A stretch of 49,042 nucleotides of DNA, taken from contig CAMBPV010000010.1 of the NCBI GenBank assembly GCA_945869695.1, positions 1 through 49,042 of the forward strand, in the 5' to 3' direction. Shown here piece by piece: positions 41,167-47,963 of this stretch. Numbering within the stretch: the first letter of the stretch is position 1; the number at the start of each line of letters is the position of its first letter. The stretch comes from Prosthecobacter debontii. Its GTDB lineage: Bacteria > Verrucomicrobiota > Verrucomicrobiia > Verrucomicrobiales > Verrucomicrobiaceae. A program made the position numbers and the translations under genes. The notes under the pieces were generated by a model that saw only the letters and a program-made list of their open reading frames with translations, searched no databases and was not told the origin of the DNA.

Positions 41167-41946
41167 TTATTCCAACCTCGATAGACCCCCTTCGGGGTAG
41201 TATGGCTCGGGTTCAAAGGAATCCAGCACTTCGACAGACTGCCAGAGTTTTTTGCTAAAGTGAGAGATGGCGTCGGCAGCGCGATGTCGGAATGTGCGAG
41301 GGGTGAGGCCGATGGCGCGGAGGCAATCGGCGTGGTCCCAGGAAACGACCCAGGTGGTGATGTGGTGAACGCAGATGAATTGCCAGTGCCAGAGCAGTCT
41401 GAGCGGGGGTGAAAGACTTCGGAGGCGCTCGGAGAGAAATTGCCGCTGGAACGCGAGATGTTTAATCTCATCCGCGAGCAGTTTTCGGGCAACCTGCTTA
41501 ACGGCGGCATCGGGAACGCGGAGGTAGAGACTTCCAAAATAAACTTCCGCGATCAACTCGGCGGTGAGGAGCACCTGGATGTTGAACTCGACATTCACAA
41601 GAACACGGAGGGAGCGAAAGACGGAGTTGGTCCATTGCTTTTTCAGTGGGGTCCCGCCGAGTCGGGCCAAGAGTTTTGCCAAAAGTCGAGCGTGTCCTTG
41701 CTCCTCGGCGACGAAGAGGTCCATGGCGTCGAGATAGCCTTGGAAGTTTTCGAGAGGTGCGATTTTCCCTGCGTAAGCTCGAAGGCGTGTTCCTCCGCCT
41801 GACTCGCCTAGCTGAAAAATGGCAATGGAGCGGGCAAGGGGTAAGCGGATGGAATCAGGCAAATTGCATGGCTCATCATTGAGGGTGATGCTGCGCGTGA
41901 TGTGGGCATTTTGAGTGAAGTGATGGATCCAAAAGGAGGTGTTCAT
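41167..41946 (-). CDS. Ferritin-like di-iron protein
   Basis: A 259-residue cytoplasmic protein from the ATG at 41944-41946. The predicted helices carry all ligands of a ferritin-like di-iron site: Glu48 (QLGES), Glu82-x-x-His85 (EEQGH), Glu130 or Glu134 (AELIAE), and Glu160-x-x-His163 (DEIKH). The C-terminal 90 residues form an extra region rich in Trp and His (WHWQFICVHHITTWVVSWDH) that looks partly hydrophobic. The reaction is unknown; oxidase, oxygenase or iron handling would all fit. It is 20 bp downstream of ispH on the same strand. A longer frame up to 42123 is an overlap with ispH and not used. Confidence 0.75.
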   Translation of the reverse strand: MNTSFWIHHFTQNAHITRSITLNDEPCNLPDSIRLPLARSIAIFQLGESGGGTRLRAYAGKIAPLENFQGYLDAMDLFVAEEQGHARLLAKLLARLGGTPLKKQWTNSVFRSLRVLVNVEFNIQVLLTAELIAEVYFGSLYLRVPDAAVKQVARKLLADEIKHLAFQRQFLSERLRSLSPPLRLLWHWQFICVHHITTWVVSWDHADCLRAIGLTPRTFRHRAADAISHFSKKLWQSVEVLDSFEPEPYYPEGGLSRLE

Positions 41947-41966
41947 GGCAGGGGAGATTGTTGGTT

Positions 41967-42863
41967 TTAGGCGACGCGAGAGACGAGGCGGAGAAACTCG
42001 TGGTAGGGATTGCGACTGAGTTCGGAGGCGATGCGGCGGAGCTCGGCCATGACGGCGGTGACCGTCTCGTCCAAGGTCGATGTCCCTGCGGTGACGCCGA
42101 CGTTTCGGACACCTCGAAACCAATCAGATTGGAGGTCCGCTGCTTTGTCGATCTGGATGGCGGTGCATCCGAGCGAGCGTGCTTTTTCGGCAAGTTGGCG
42201 GCTGTTGTTGCTGTTCTGACCGCCGATGACCACGACCACTTCGTTTTGGCGGCAGAGCTCATCGAGAGCTGTTTGTCGTTGTTTGGTCGGATGACAGATG
42301 GTGTCGATGAATCGCACTTCGACTTTTGGACGAGTGCGTTTGAGGGAGTCGATCAATTGCAGGGCCATTTCGAGTGGAAGCGTGGTCTGGGAGATGATGC
42401 CAATCTTCGAGGCCTCAGGGATGCGGCAGAAATCGGCCTCGGAGAGGATCACGGTGGCCTGAGAAAAATCGCCGGTGAGGCCCCTGACCTCGGCATGTTG
42501 GGCCTGACCGATGACGACGGGGCAGTAGCCCTCTGAAACGATCAGCGCTAAGGCATCGTGGGCCTTTCTGACAAGAGGACAGGTGGTATCTGTGATCTGG
42601 TGGCCAGCGCTCCTCCAGGCTGCGCGTTGAGCATCGGCTGCTCCATGAGCTGTGATAACGACGTCAGGGGTGGTCGAAGAGCCGAGGTCGTCGAGATCGC
42701 CGCGCTTGGCTCCAAGATGGGAGAGGAGTTTGTCCACTTCGGGGTTGTGGACGAGTTGGCCCAGCACAGTGATGGGGCGGGTTGTTGCGACTTGATGGGT
42801 GGTTCTGAGCGCGTCGCGCACTCCGAAGCACATGCCGTAGTGTTTTGCTAATGTGATGTTCAT
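41967..42863 (-). CDS. ispH: 4-hydroxy-3-methylbut-2-enyl diphosphate reductase
   Basis: IspH is the last enzyme of the MEP route; its [4Fe-4S] cluster reduces HMBPP to IPP and DMAPP. The 298-residue protein has three cluster cysteines in order: GMCFGV near the start, ITDTTCPLV in the middle, and FIDTICHPTKQRQ later. Other motifs are TAHG, EVRGLTG and TAGTSTLDE with substrate-binding Ser/Thr. Start ATG at 42861-42863. A palindrome (42883-42897) sits just upstream over the likely promoter, matching the one before the winged-helix operon. It is followed by the di-iron protein gene, so oxidative or iron-linked control is imaginable. Confidence 0.94.
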   Translation of the reverse strand: MNITLAKHYGMCFGVRDALRTTHQVATTRPITVLGQLVHNPEVDKLLSHLGAKRGDLDDLGSSTTPDVVITAHGAADAQRAAWRSAGHQITDTTCPLVRKAHDALALIVSEGYCPVVIGQAQHAEVRGLTGDFSQATVILSEADFCRIPEASKIGIISQTTLPLEMALQLIDSLKRTRPKVEVRFIDTICHPTKQRQTALDELCRQNEVVVVIGGQNSNNSRQLAEKARSLGCTAIQIDKAADLQSDWFRGVRNVGVTAGTSTLDETVTAVMAELRRIASELSRNPYHEFLRLVSRVA

Positions 42864-42882
42864 GGTATTATTTTTGGTTTAG

Positions 42883-42897
42883 CTTTGTCTGACAAAG
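42883..42897. promoter_or_regulatory. Palindromic operator-like site upstream of ispH
   Basis: CTTTGTCTGACAAAG, half-sites CTTTGT and ACAAAG spaced by three bases. It lies 19 bp upstream of the ispH ATG, between ispH and the end of the winged-helix gene. The same half-sites recur at 43883-43897. Confidence 0.6.
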
Positions 42898-42918
42898 TGA
42901 ATGAGTAACAAGAAGAGT

Positions 42919-43221
42919 TCAGTTTGGTTTTGTGGATCGGACAATGGCTTCGAGCACATCGACGTAATCTTTAAATGCCTTCCGCCCTGCAGGGGTGAGC
43001 ACGTAAGTCGTTCGAGGTCGGGTGCCAGTATCGTCTCGCGTTTCCTGCACATAACCCGGCACCGAGAGGGTGCGCAGGTGAGTGATGAGGTTCCCGTCAC
43101 TCATGCCAAGCTCAGCCTTGAGGTCCTGAAAACTCCACTCGCCGCGACCCGCTAGCAGCGTCATGATGGACAGTCGGGCCTTCTCGTGGATGACCTTGTC
43201 CAATTGGTTAAAGTCAATCAT
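42919..43221 (-). CDS. Winged-helix transcriptional regulator
   Basis: A 100-residue protein made of one winged-helix domain of the small MarR/ArsR-like type (HTH_34-like). The recognition region is SFQDLKAELGMSDGNLITHLRTL, followed by the wing YVQETRDDTGTRPRTTYVLTPAGRKAFKDYV. It has no sensor domain of its own, so it may respond to a signal through its partner or by titration. Its ATG overlaps the stop of the upstream membrane-protein gene (ATGA), so the two are coupled. The two palindromes flanking this operon are its most likely targets, giving autoregulation and control of ispH; that is inference. Confidence 0.88.
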   Translation of the reverse strand: MIDFNQLDKVIHEKARLSIMTLLAGRGEWSFQDLKAELGMSDGNLITHLRTLSVPGYVQETRDDTGTRPRTTYVLTPAGRKAFKDYVDVLEAIVRSTKPN

Positions 43222-43874
43222 GCCTCAGTCATTTCGAGGGTGTGAGGACGACGGAGGAAAACAGCGACCGCGTAGGCGATGTGCAACGCACCAAAGGTGG
43301 CTCCCAGATACAGACTGGCCATTGCAGTCTGCTCTTCAGGCGATACTTGGATAGGTCGGGAAAGGTGCCAGAGAGTAAACCCAAGACCCACCACGAGAAA
43401 GGCCCATCCGAGGCGCAAGAGGGAGCGCGGTGAAAAATGGGAGGTGGAGAGTAGAGCAAGGCCGTAGCAAAGCACCCAAACTAACGCGCCCAAACTCGCC
43501 TCGCCACGGAGAAGGATCAGACAAATGCCCAGCACACCACCGACGAGCATCGGCGGTAAGAAAGACCGGAGAGCAGTCCGCATCCCCTCAGAAACAAAGG
43601 GCTGCCCGCGACCCGTTGCTTCTCGGTGGAGGAGGAAAAAATTGAGCGCGGTCGTGATCCCCAGAATTGAGAGCCATGACAAAAGCAATCCTTCAGTCGT
43701 GAGTTTGCTGGTGATTTCCCCATTTTCAGACCGGAGTGACGCAAACGCTGCAACCAGAGCAAGAGTCCCGCCAAAGAGTGCTGCGGGGGCAGAGATCGAA
43801 CGATAGGTCTGCGATTTTTCCAAAAGAGACCGAATCACCCGGAGGTGCTCGATGGCAGTTTGCTGGCTGGTCAT
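43218..43874 (-). CDS. Integral membrane protein paired with the winged-helix regulator
   Basis: A 218-residue protein from the ATG at 43872-43874 with about six hydrophobic segments (APAALFGGTLALVAAFASL, LLLSWLSILGITTALNFFLL, LPPMLVGGVLGICLILL, LGALVWVLCYGLALLS, LGWAFLVVGLGFTLW, LYLGATFGALHIAYAVAVFL). The N-terminal 20 residues are soluble (TAIEHLRVIRSLLEKSQTYR). Such proteins are often encoded with HTH_34-type regulators and could sense a membrane signal; the family has no known function. Its promoter carries a palindrome just upstream of the start. It lies 66 bp downstream of parA on the same strand. Confidence 0.75.
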   Translation of the reverse strand: MTSQQTAIEHLRVIRSLLEKSQTYRSISAPAALFGGTLALVAAFASLRSENGEITSKLTTEGLLLSWLSILGITTALNFFLLHREATGRGQPFVSEGMRTALRSFLPPMLVGGVLGICLILLRGEASLGALVWVLCYGLALLSTSHFSPRSLLRLGWAFLVVGLGFTLWHLSRPIQVSPEEQTAMASLYLGATFGALHIAYAVAVFLRRPHTLEMTEA

Positions 43875-43881
43875 GGCGATC

Positions 43882-43898
43882 ACTTTGTATTACAAAGT
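43882..43898. promoter_or_regulatory. Palindromic operator-like site upstream of the membrane protein/regulator operon
   Basis: ACTTTGTATTACAAAGT, a 17-base near-perfect palindrome (only the three central bases break it). It lies just 7 bp upstream of the ATG at 43872-43874, so a bound regulator would block both promoter and start region. Same half-sites as the site upstream of ispH. Confidence 0.65.
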
Positions 43899-43940
43899 TA
43901 ATTCTGCAAGCAAATTTCAATTTGAAATGACGGGTGACGT

Positions 43941-44723
43941 TTAAGCCGAAGGTTTGGGAGCATGCCTCGCGAGGAACTCCTCTGCGAGGGCCTTGTAGGC
44001 CTGAGCGCCTCGACCATTCGGCTCATAATCGATGATCGGTTTACCGAAACTCGGGGCCTCTCCGAGACGAATCGTCCGGGGGATCACGGTTTGGTAAACG
44101 ATTTCAGCGAAGTAGTTGCGGACATCACCGACTACCTGTTGCGCCAGGTTTGCCCGGGAATCGAACATCGTCATAACGATGCCCTCGAGTAGCAAACCAG
44201 GGTTTGCCCCGCACTCCCGGATTTGCTGGACGACGTGGACGATTTTTGAAAGACCTTCGAGGCCGAAGTACTCGCATTGGATGGGCACGAGAAGTTCGTC
44301 CGCAGCCGACAGTGATGAGGTCATGAGCACACCGAGGGAAGGGGGGCAGTCAAGAATCGCGTAGTCAAAATCGCCGGAGTCCCGGATCGGCTGGAGCACC
44401 TCACGGAGTCTGACCAGATGGTTGCCGGCCTGCGCCAATTCGATCTCGCAGCCTGCGAGGTCCTGATTGGAGCGGATCATTGAGAGCCCCTGCACCTCCG
44501 TGGGAACAATCGCCTCCCTCGGATCTTCTCCTCCCACCAAGGCTGAATACATGCTCTTCGCATTCTCATCGGTCATGCCAAGACCACTGGTGGCGTTTGC
44601 CTGGGGATCGAGGTCGATCAAAAGAACCTTCACCCCGAGCCGCGCGAGGCAGGCAGAGAGATTCATCGCAGAGGTGGTCTTACCCACTCCGCCTTTTTGA
44701 TTCGCAATGGCAATGATCCGCAT
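43941..44723 (-). CDS. parA: ParA family ATPase (Soj-like)
   Basis: ParA binds DNA non-specifically when bound to ATP and, with ParB, drives segregation of chromosome origins. From the ATG at 44721-44723 the protein has 260 residues: MRIIAIANQKGGVGKTTSAMNLSACLA with the deviant Walker A and signature Lys, LLIDLDPQANATSGLG, YAILDCPPSLG, and PRTIRLGEAPSFGKPIIDYEPNGRGAQAY. A longer frame upstream has no family match and overlaps the helicase promoter region. The normal parB partner does not follow; the next gene is the membrane protein. It diverges from the SNF2 gene across about 50 bp. Confidence 0.92.
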   Translation of the reverse strand: MRIIAIANQKGGVGKTTSAMNLSACLARLGVKVLLIDLDPQANATSGLGMTDENAKSMYSALVGGEDPREAIVPTEVQGLSMIRSNQDLAGCEIELAQAGNHLVRLREVLQPIRDSGDFDYAILDCPPSLGVLMTSSLSAADELLVPIQCEYFGLEGLSKIVHVVQQIRECGANPGLLLEGIVMTMFDSRANLAQQVVGDVRNYFAEIVYQTVIPRTIRLGEAPSFGKPIIDYEPNGRGAQAYKALAEEFLARHAPKPSA

Positions 44724-44777
44724 ATCGAGCTTGACGTCTCTATTTGCACATAAACCGTGTGCAGCGCTAGCAAAGAA

Positions 44778-47700
44778 ATGGATATCAATGAAAAATGGCT
44801 CGGAGAGATAGGAGGATGGGCCGCCATGAAAGCAGCCAGGACCATCGTGGCTGCGGGGGACGTCGAGGCGATTTCTCAGGAGGGTAACACGATGCGTGGA
44901 AGGGTGGGAGGCGGTAAAAACAAATTTGCCGCCGGGCTGCGGATTCGGGGTCGGACCGATGTTGATAACCTTTGCACCTGTCCGGCTGCACGGCGTGGCG
45001 GTGCGATTTGCGAGCATTCCATTGCGGTTGCCCTTGCTACCATCATTCCGGTTCCAGACGCGAAGCCGGAGATAAGAGCCGTTCCTGTGACTAGCGTTGC
45101 CACACCGGTTTCAGTAACGCCGTGTCCAGTCGGAACTTTTTCGGTTTATCTTTCCGAGGAGTTGTTTTCAGGAATGGCGACCAAGTCGGTCCAGGTCTTT
45201 CTGAAATTCGAGGCAGGTGGTCAGGAAACAGAAGTTGCCCTGAATCAATGGCTTTGGGAGCAGGGGTTGAAATGTGGATCGATGCCCCTCAGTTTGAGCC
45301 CAGAGAAGCTTTCCGGATTTTTATTGGCGTTGGGGTCACATCCTCGAATTTATCGCGGAAGGCCTTCACCCATCGGTAAACCCCAAAATGCGCCGAGGCT
45401 ATCCGTTTCACAAGAGCCAGTCCGGGTGCCTATTGTTTTGCGTGAAAAGCATAACCAAATTGTTGGTTGTGAAATAGATGGATCGGATATTAAATCGCTT
45501 AAAGCTGAAGAACATGGGCGAGTTTGGTGGTTCTCTGAATCTTCGCATCTGGTTTTTCATTCAGTCATTGCTGATACTTCAGCAATGAGTTTCATTCGAT
45601 CGCTTGCAAGAAGGGATCATAAAACAGAAGTTGATACAAAGTGGGTTGTAAAACACTTAAATTATCTTGAAGAAATCTTTAGTATTAGATGGATTGGTGA
45701 AACTTTAGAAAAAATCAAAGTTATTCCTGCGCCATGTGTATTCGATTTAGAATTAGATGGCAATACAAAAAAAATACGTGCAAAAATATACGCAAAACTA
45801 GAATCGAGTCGTTGGATAATAGGTGAGAATAAAAAAGAAAGGTTTGGTGATATTGAATTCCCGATCGAAAATAGAAAACAGCCAGGTCTTTTCTATATCC
45901 GAAATGACCAAAAAGAAAACGAGGCTGCTTTAATGCTCTTGAATGCTGGTTTTAAGTTGATTGGTAACTCAGAGTTCCTTCTTGAAGGGAGTGAAAATAT
46001 ACTCAGGTTTTATGGCTCAGATCTAAACGCATGGTCTGACTTTTTTGAGATCAAATCAGGTGATCGGTGGACGGCTGCGACGCGCAACTGGTTGAGGATT
46101 GCCCCCAGGGCCGAACTGAAGGACTTGAGCGGTAAGGGTGCGCGTTCATCCGGTGATTGGCTCTCGCTCGACATTGCCTATGAGTCGACGACTGGTTTTC
46201 GAGTTCCAAGAGCGGAGGTTCTTCAAATGATTCGGGCGGGCCGCCGCGGCATGCAGGACAGAGCAGGTCGCCAGTTTGTCATCGATGTGGCGGCATGTGA
46301 ACAACTCGAAAACACGCTACAGGACGTGAATGTCCGCCTCGGGGTCGAGGGTGGTCAGATCCGAGCTGAGTACTCGGACGCCTTTTCAAAAGAAGGGACA
46401 GGGGTTGAAATGCTGGAGTCGGACTTGGTGCGAGCCCAACTTGGGGAGCCTGGTGTGCTCTTGAGAGATTATCAACTGACGGGGGTCCGTTGGCTTGAAC
46501 GTCTTGGCCGGCTCGGGCGGGCCGGCTTACTGGCTGATGACATGGGGCTGGGAAAGACCTTTCAAATCATTTCAACTCTTCGGCTTCTGGATGACCAAGC
46601 CTTAGGGCAGGGGGTCACCCTCGTGGTGTGTCCAAAATCACTCATTGCAAACTGGCAATCTGAGTTTGCGCGGTTCGCCCCTGAGCTTGCCGTGCTACCC
46701 ATCGTCGGAGAAGGAAGGAAAAAGAGCATGGAAAGAATCGAAGAATCAAACGTAATATTAACGACTTATCAGTTAATGGTGAGAGATTTAGATTCATACG
46801 AGAGTATGAATTTTCGGTGCATTGTTCTGGATGAGGCGAGTTACATTCGAAATGCCGACACCGAGGCGGCCAAGGCCATCCGGAAGCTAAAGGCTTCCTG
46901 TCGCTTTGCTCTGACAGGCACACCCATTGAGAATAGCATCCGGGATTTATGGTCGATTTTTCAGTTTTTGCTGCCGGGCTATCTTGGATCAAAAGAGATA
47001 TTTAAAGAAAGATTTGAGCAATCGTTGAGCAATGATCCAACTTCATGCAAAGCTCGCAATGCGGGCAAGAGGCTTCAGCGTTTAGTTAAACCCTACTTCT
47101 TGAGAAGGACGAAGGCGGAGGTGCTTCCTGAACTTCCCGAGAAAATTGAACAGGTGATTTGGTGTGACCTGAGTTCAGTGCAGACCGATCTCTATCGTCG
47201 AGTTCTCGAAGAGGGGTTGGCTGAGATTAGGCTCGCAAGGAAAAGGTCCGGCGAACAAGGTGGGAGAATGACCATGTTTACGGTTCTGCTCAGGCTGCGG
47301 CAGATATGCTGTGACCTTCGACTTTCCGGACTCCCCGAGAAGACGATTTCACAGCTTTCTGATGATGAGTTATCAGGAAAGCTTTCTGTCTTCATGGATC
47401 GGATCGAAGAGATCTCAAGGAATGGAGGCAAGGTATTGGTGTTTAGTCAATTCGTGCAGTTTTTACGAATTTTGAAGAGTGAAATGGAAGCCCGGAAATT
47501 CAAATTTTCTTACCTGGATGGAAGCACTCAGGATCGGGGCAAGGTTGTCGCAGCGTTCGAATCAGACCCGGAATGTCGAGTTTTTCTGATCAGTCTCAAA
47601 GCGGGCGGGTATGGGCTGAATTTAACGAGCGCGAATCACGTGATTCTGATGGACCCCTGGTGGAACCCGGCGGTCGAAGCGCAAGCGATTGACCGTGCAC

Positions 47701-47882
47701 ACCGGATGGGACAAAATCGCTCAGTGACAGCGCTCCGTTTGGTGACTCGGGGAACGGTCGAGGAAAAGATCCTCAAACTTCAGGCCCAAAAACGAGGAGT
47801 GATCGAGGCCACCCTCGACGAGGCGGGATCATTGGGGACGGGATTGACCGATGCTGAGTTGATGAGTCTGGTCGAGGACTAG
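44778..47882 (+). CDS. SWIM zinc-finger SNF2-family helicase
   Basis: A 1034-residue protein from the ATG at 44778 (a GTG seven codons earlier is possible). An N-terminal SWIM zinc finger (CTCPAARRGGAICEHS, C-x-C then C-x-H) is followed by a long middle region. The SNF2 motor follows: GVRWLERLGRLGRAGLLADDMGLGKTFQ with Walker A, VLDEASYIRN (DEAS in place of DEAH), LTGTPIENS, and the second RecA domain with FSQFVQFL, LDGSTQDR and MDPWWNPAVEAQAIDRAHRMGQ. It probably remodels DNA-protein complexes or acts in transcription or repair. Codon use in about 45430-46055 is strikingly AT-rich, unlike both ends (see findings). It diverges from parA. Confidence 0.93.
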   Translation: MDINEKWLGEIGGWAAMKAARTIVAAGDVEAISQEGNTMRGRVGGGKNKFAAGLRIRGRTDVDNLCTCPAARRGGAICEHSIAVALATIIPVPDAKPEIRAVPVTSVATPVSVTPCPVGTFSVYLSEELFSGMATKSVQVFLKFEAGGQETEVALNQWLWEQGLKCGSMPLSLSPEKLSGFLLALGSHPRIYRGRPSPIGKPQNAPRLSVSQEPVRVPIVLREKHNQIVGCEIDGSDIKSLKAEEHGRVWWFSESSHLVFHSVIADTSAMSFIRSLARRDHKTEVDTKWVVKHLNYLEEIFSIRWIGETLEKIKVIPAPCVFDLELDGNTKKIRAKIYAKLESSRWIIGENKKERFGDIEFPIENRKQPGLFYIRNDQKENEAALMLLNAGFKLIGNSEFLLEGSENILRFYGSDLNAWSDFFEIKSGDRWTAATRNWLRIAPRAELKDLSGKGARSSGDWLSLDIAYESTTGFRVPRAEVLQMIRAGRRGMQDRAGRQFVIDVAACEQLENTLQDVNVRLGVEGGQIRAEYSDAFSKEGTGVEMLESDLVRAQLGEPGVLLRDYQLTGVRWLERLGRLGRAGLLADDMGLGKTFQIISTLRLLDDQALGQGVTLVVCPKSLIANWQSEFARFAPELAVLPIVGEGRKKSMERIEESNVILTTYQLMVRDLDSYESMNFRCIVLDEASYIRNADTEAAKAIRKLKASCRFALTGTPIENSIRDLWSIFQFLLPGYLGSKEIFKERFEQSLSNDPTSCKARNAGKRLQRLVKPYFLRRTKAEVLPELPEKIEQVIWCDLSSVQTDLYRRVLEEGLAEIRLARKRSGEQGGRMTMFTVLLRLRQICCDLRLSGLPEKTISQLSDDELSGKLSVFMDRIEEISRNGGKVLVFSQFVQFLRILKSEMEARKFKFSYLDGSTQDRGKVVAAFESDPECRVFLISLKAGGYGLNLTSANHVILMDPWWNPAVEAQAIDRAHRMGQNRSVTALRLVTRGTVEEKILKLQAQKRGVIEATLDEAGSLGTGLTDAELMSLVED
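45430..46055 (+). other. AT-rich compositional island inside the SNF2 gene
   Basis: Codon third positions switch sharply to A and T (AAA, GAA, ATT, TTA) compared with the GC-rich flanks. It covers about residues 218-426, between the SWIM domain and the motor. Shorter AT-rich patches recur near 46735-46810 and 46985-47085. The reading frame stays open throughout. Confidence 0.7.
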
Positions 47883-47963
47883 AGTGACCACCTTTTTGCG
47901 CGATCCTCGACACAAGCTGAAACGGGAGGCTCTGAGCGGCGTTTTAACTTCATCACCATTCCA

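Noticed and set aside
41947..42123. N-terminal extension of the di-iron protein
   Set aside because: It overlaps the end of ispH in another frame and is Arg/Pro-rich without structure; the ATG at 41944-41946 is better placed.
44724..45017. Extension of parA by 98 codons
   Set aside because: It covers the start of the divergent SNF2 gene and has no ParA similarity; the Walker-A-containing start at 44723 fits the family.
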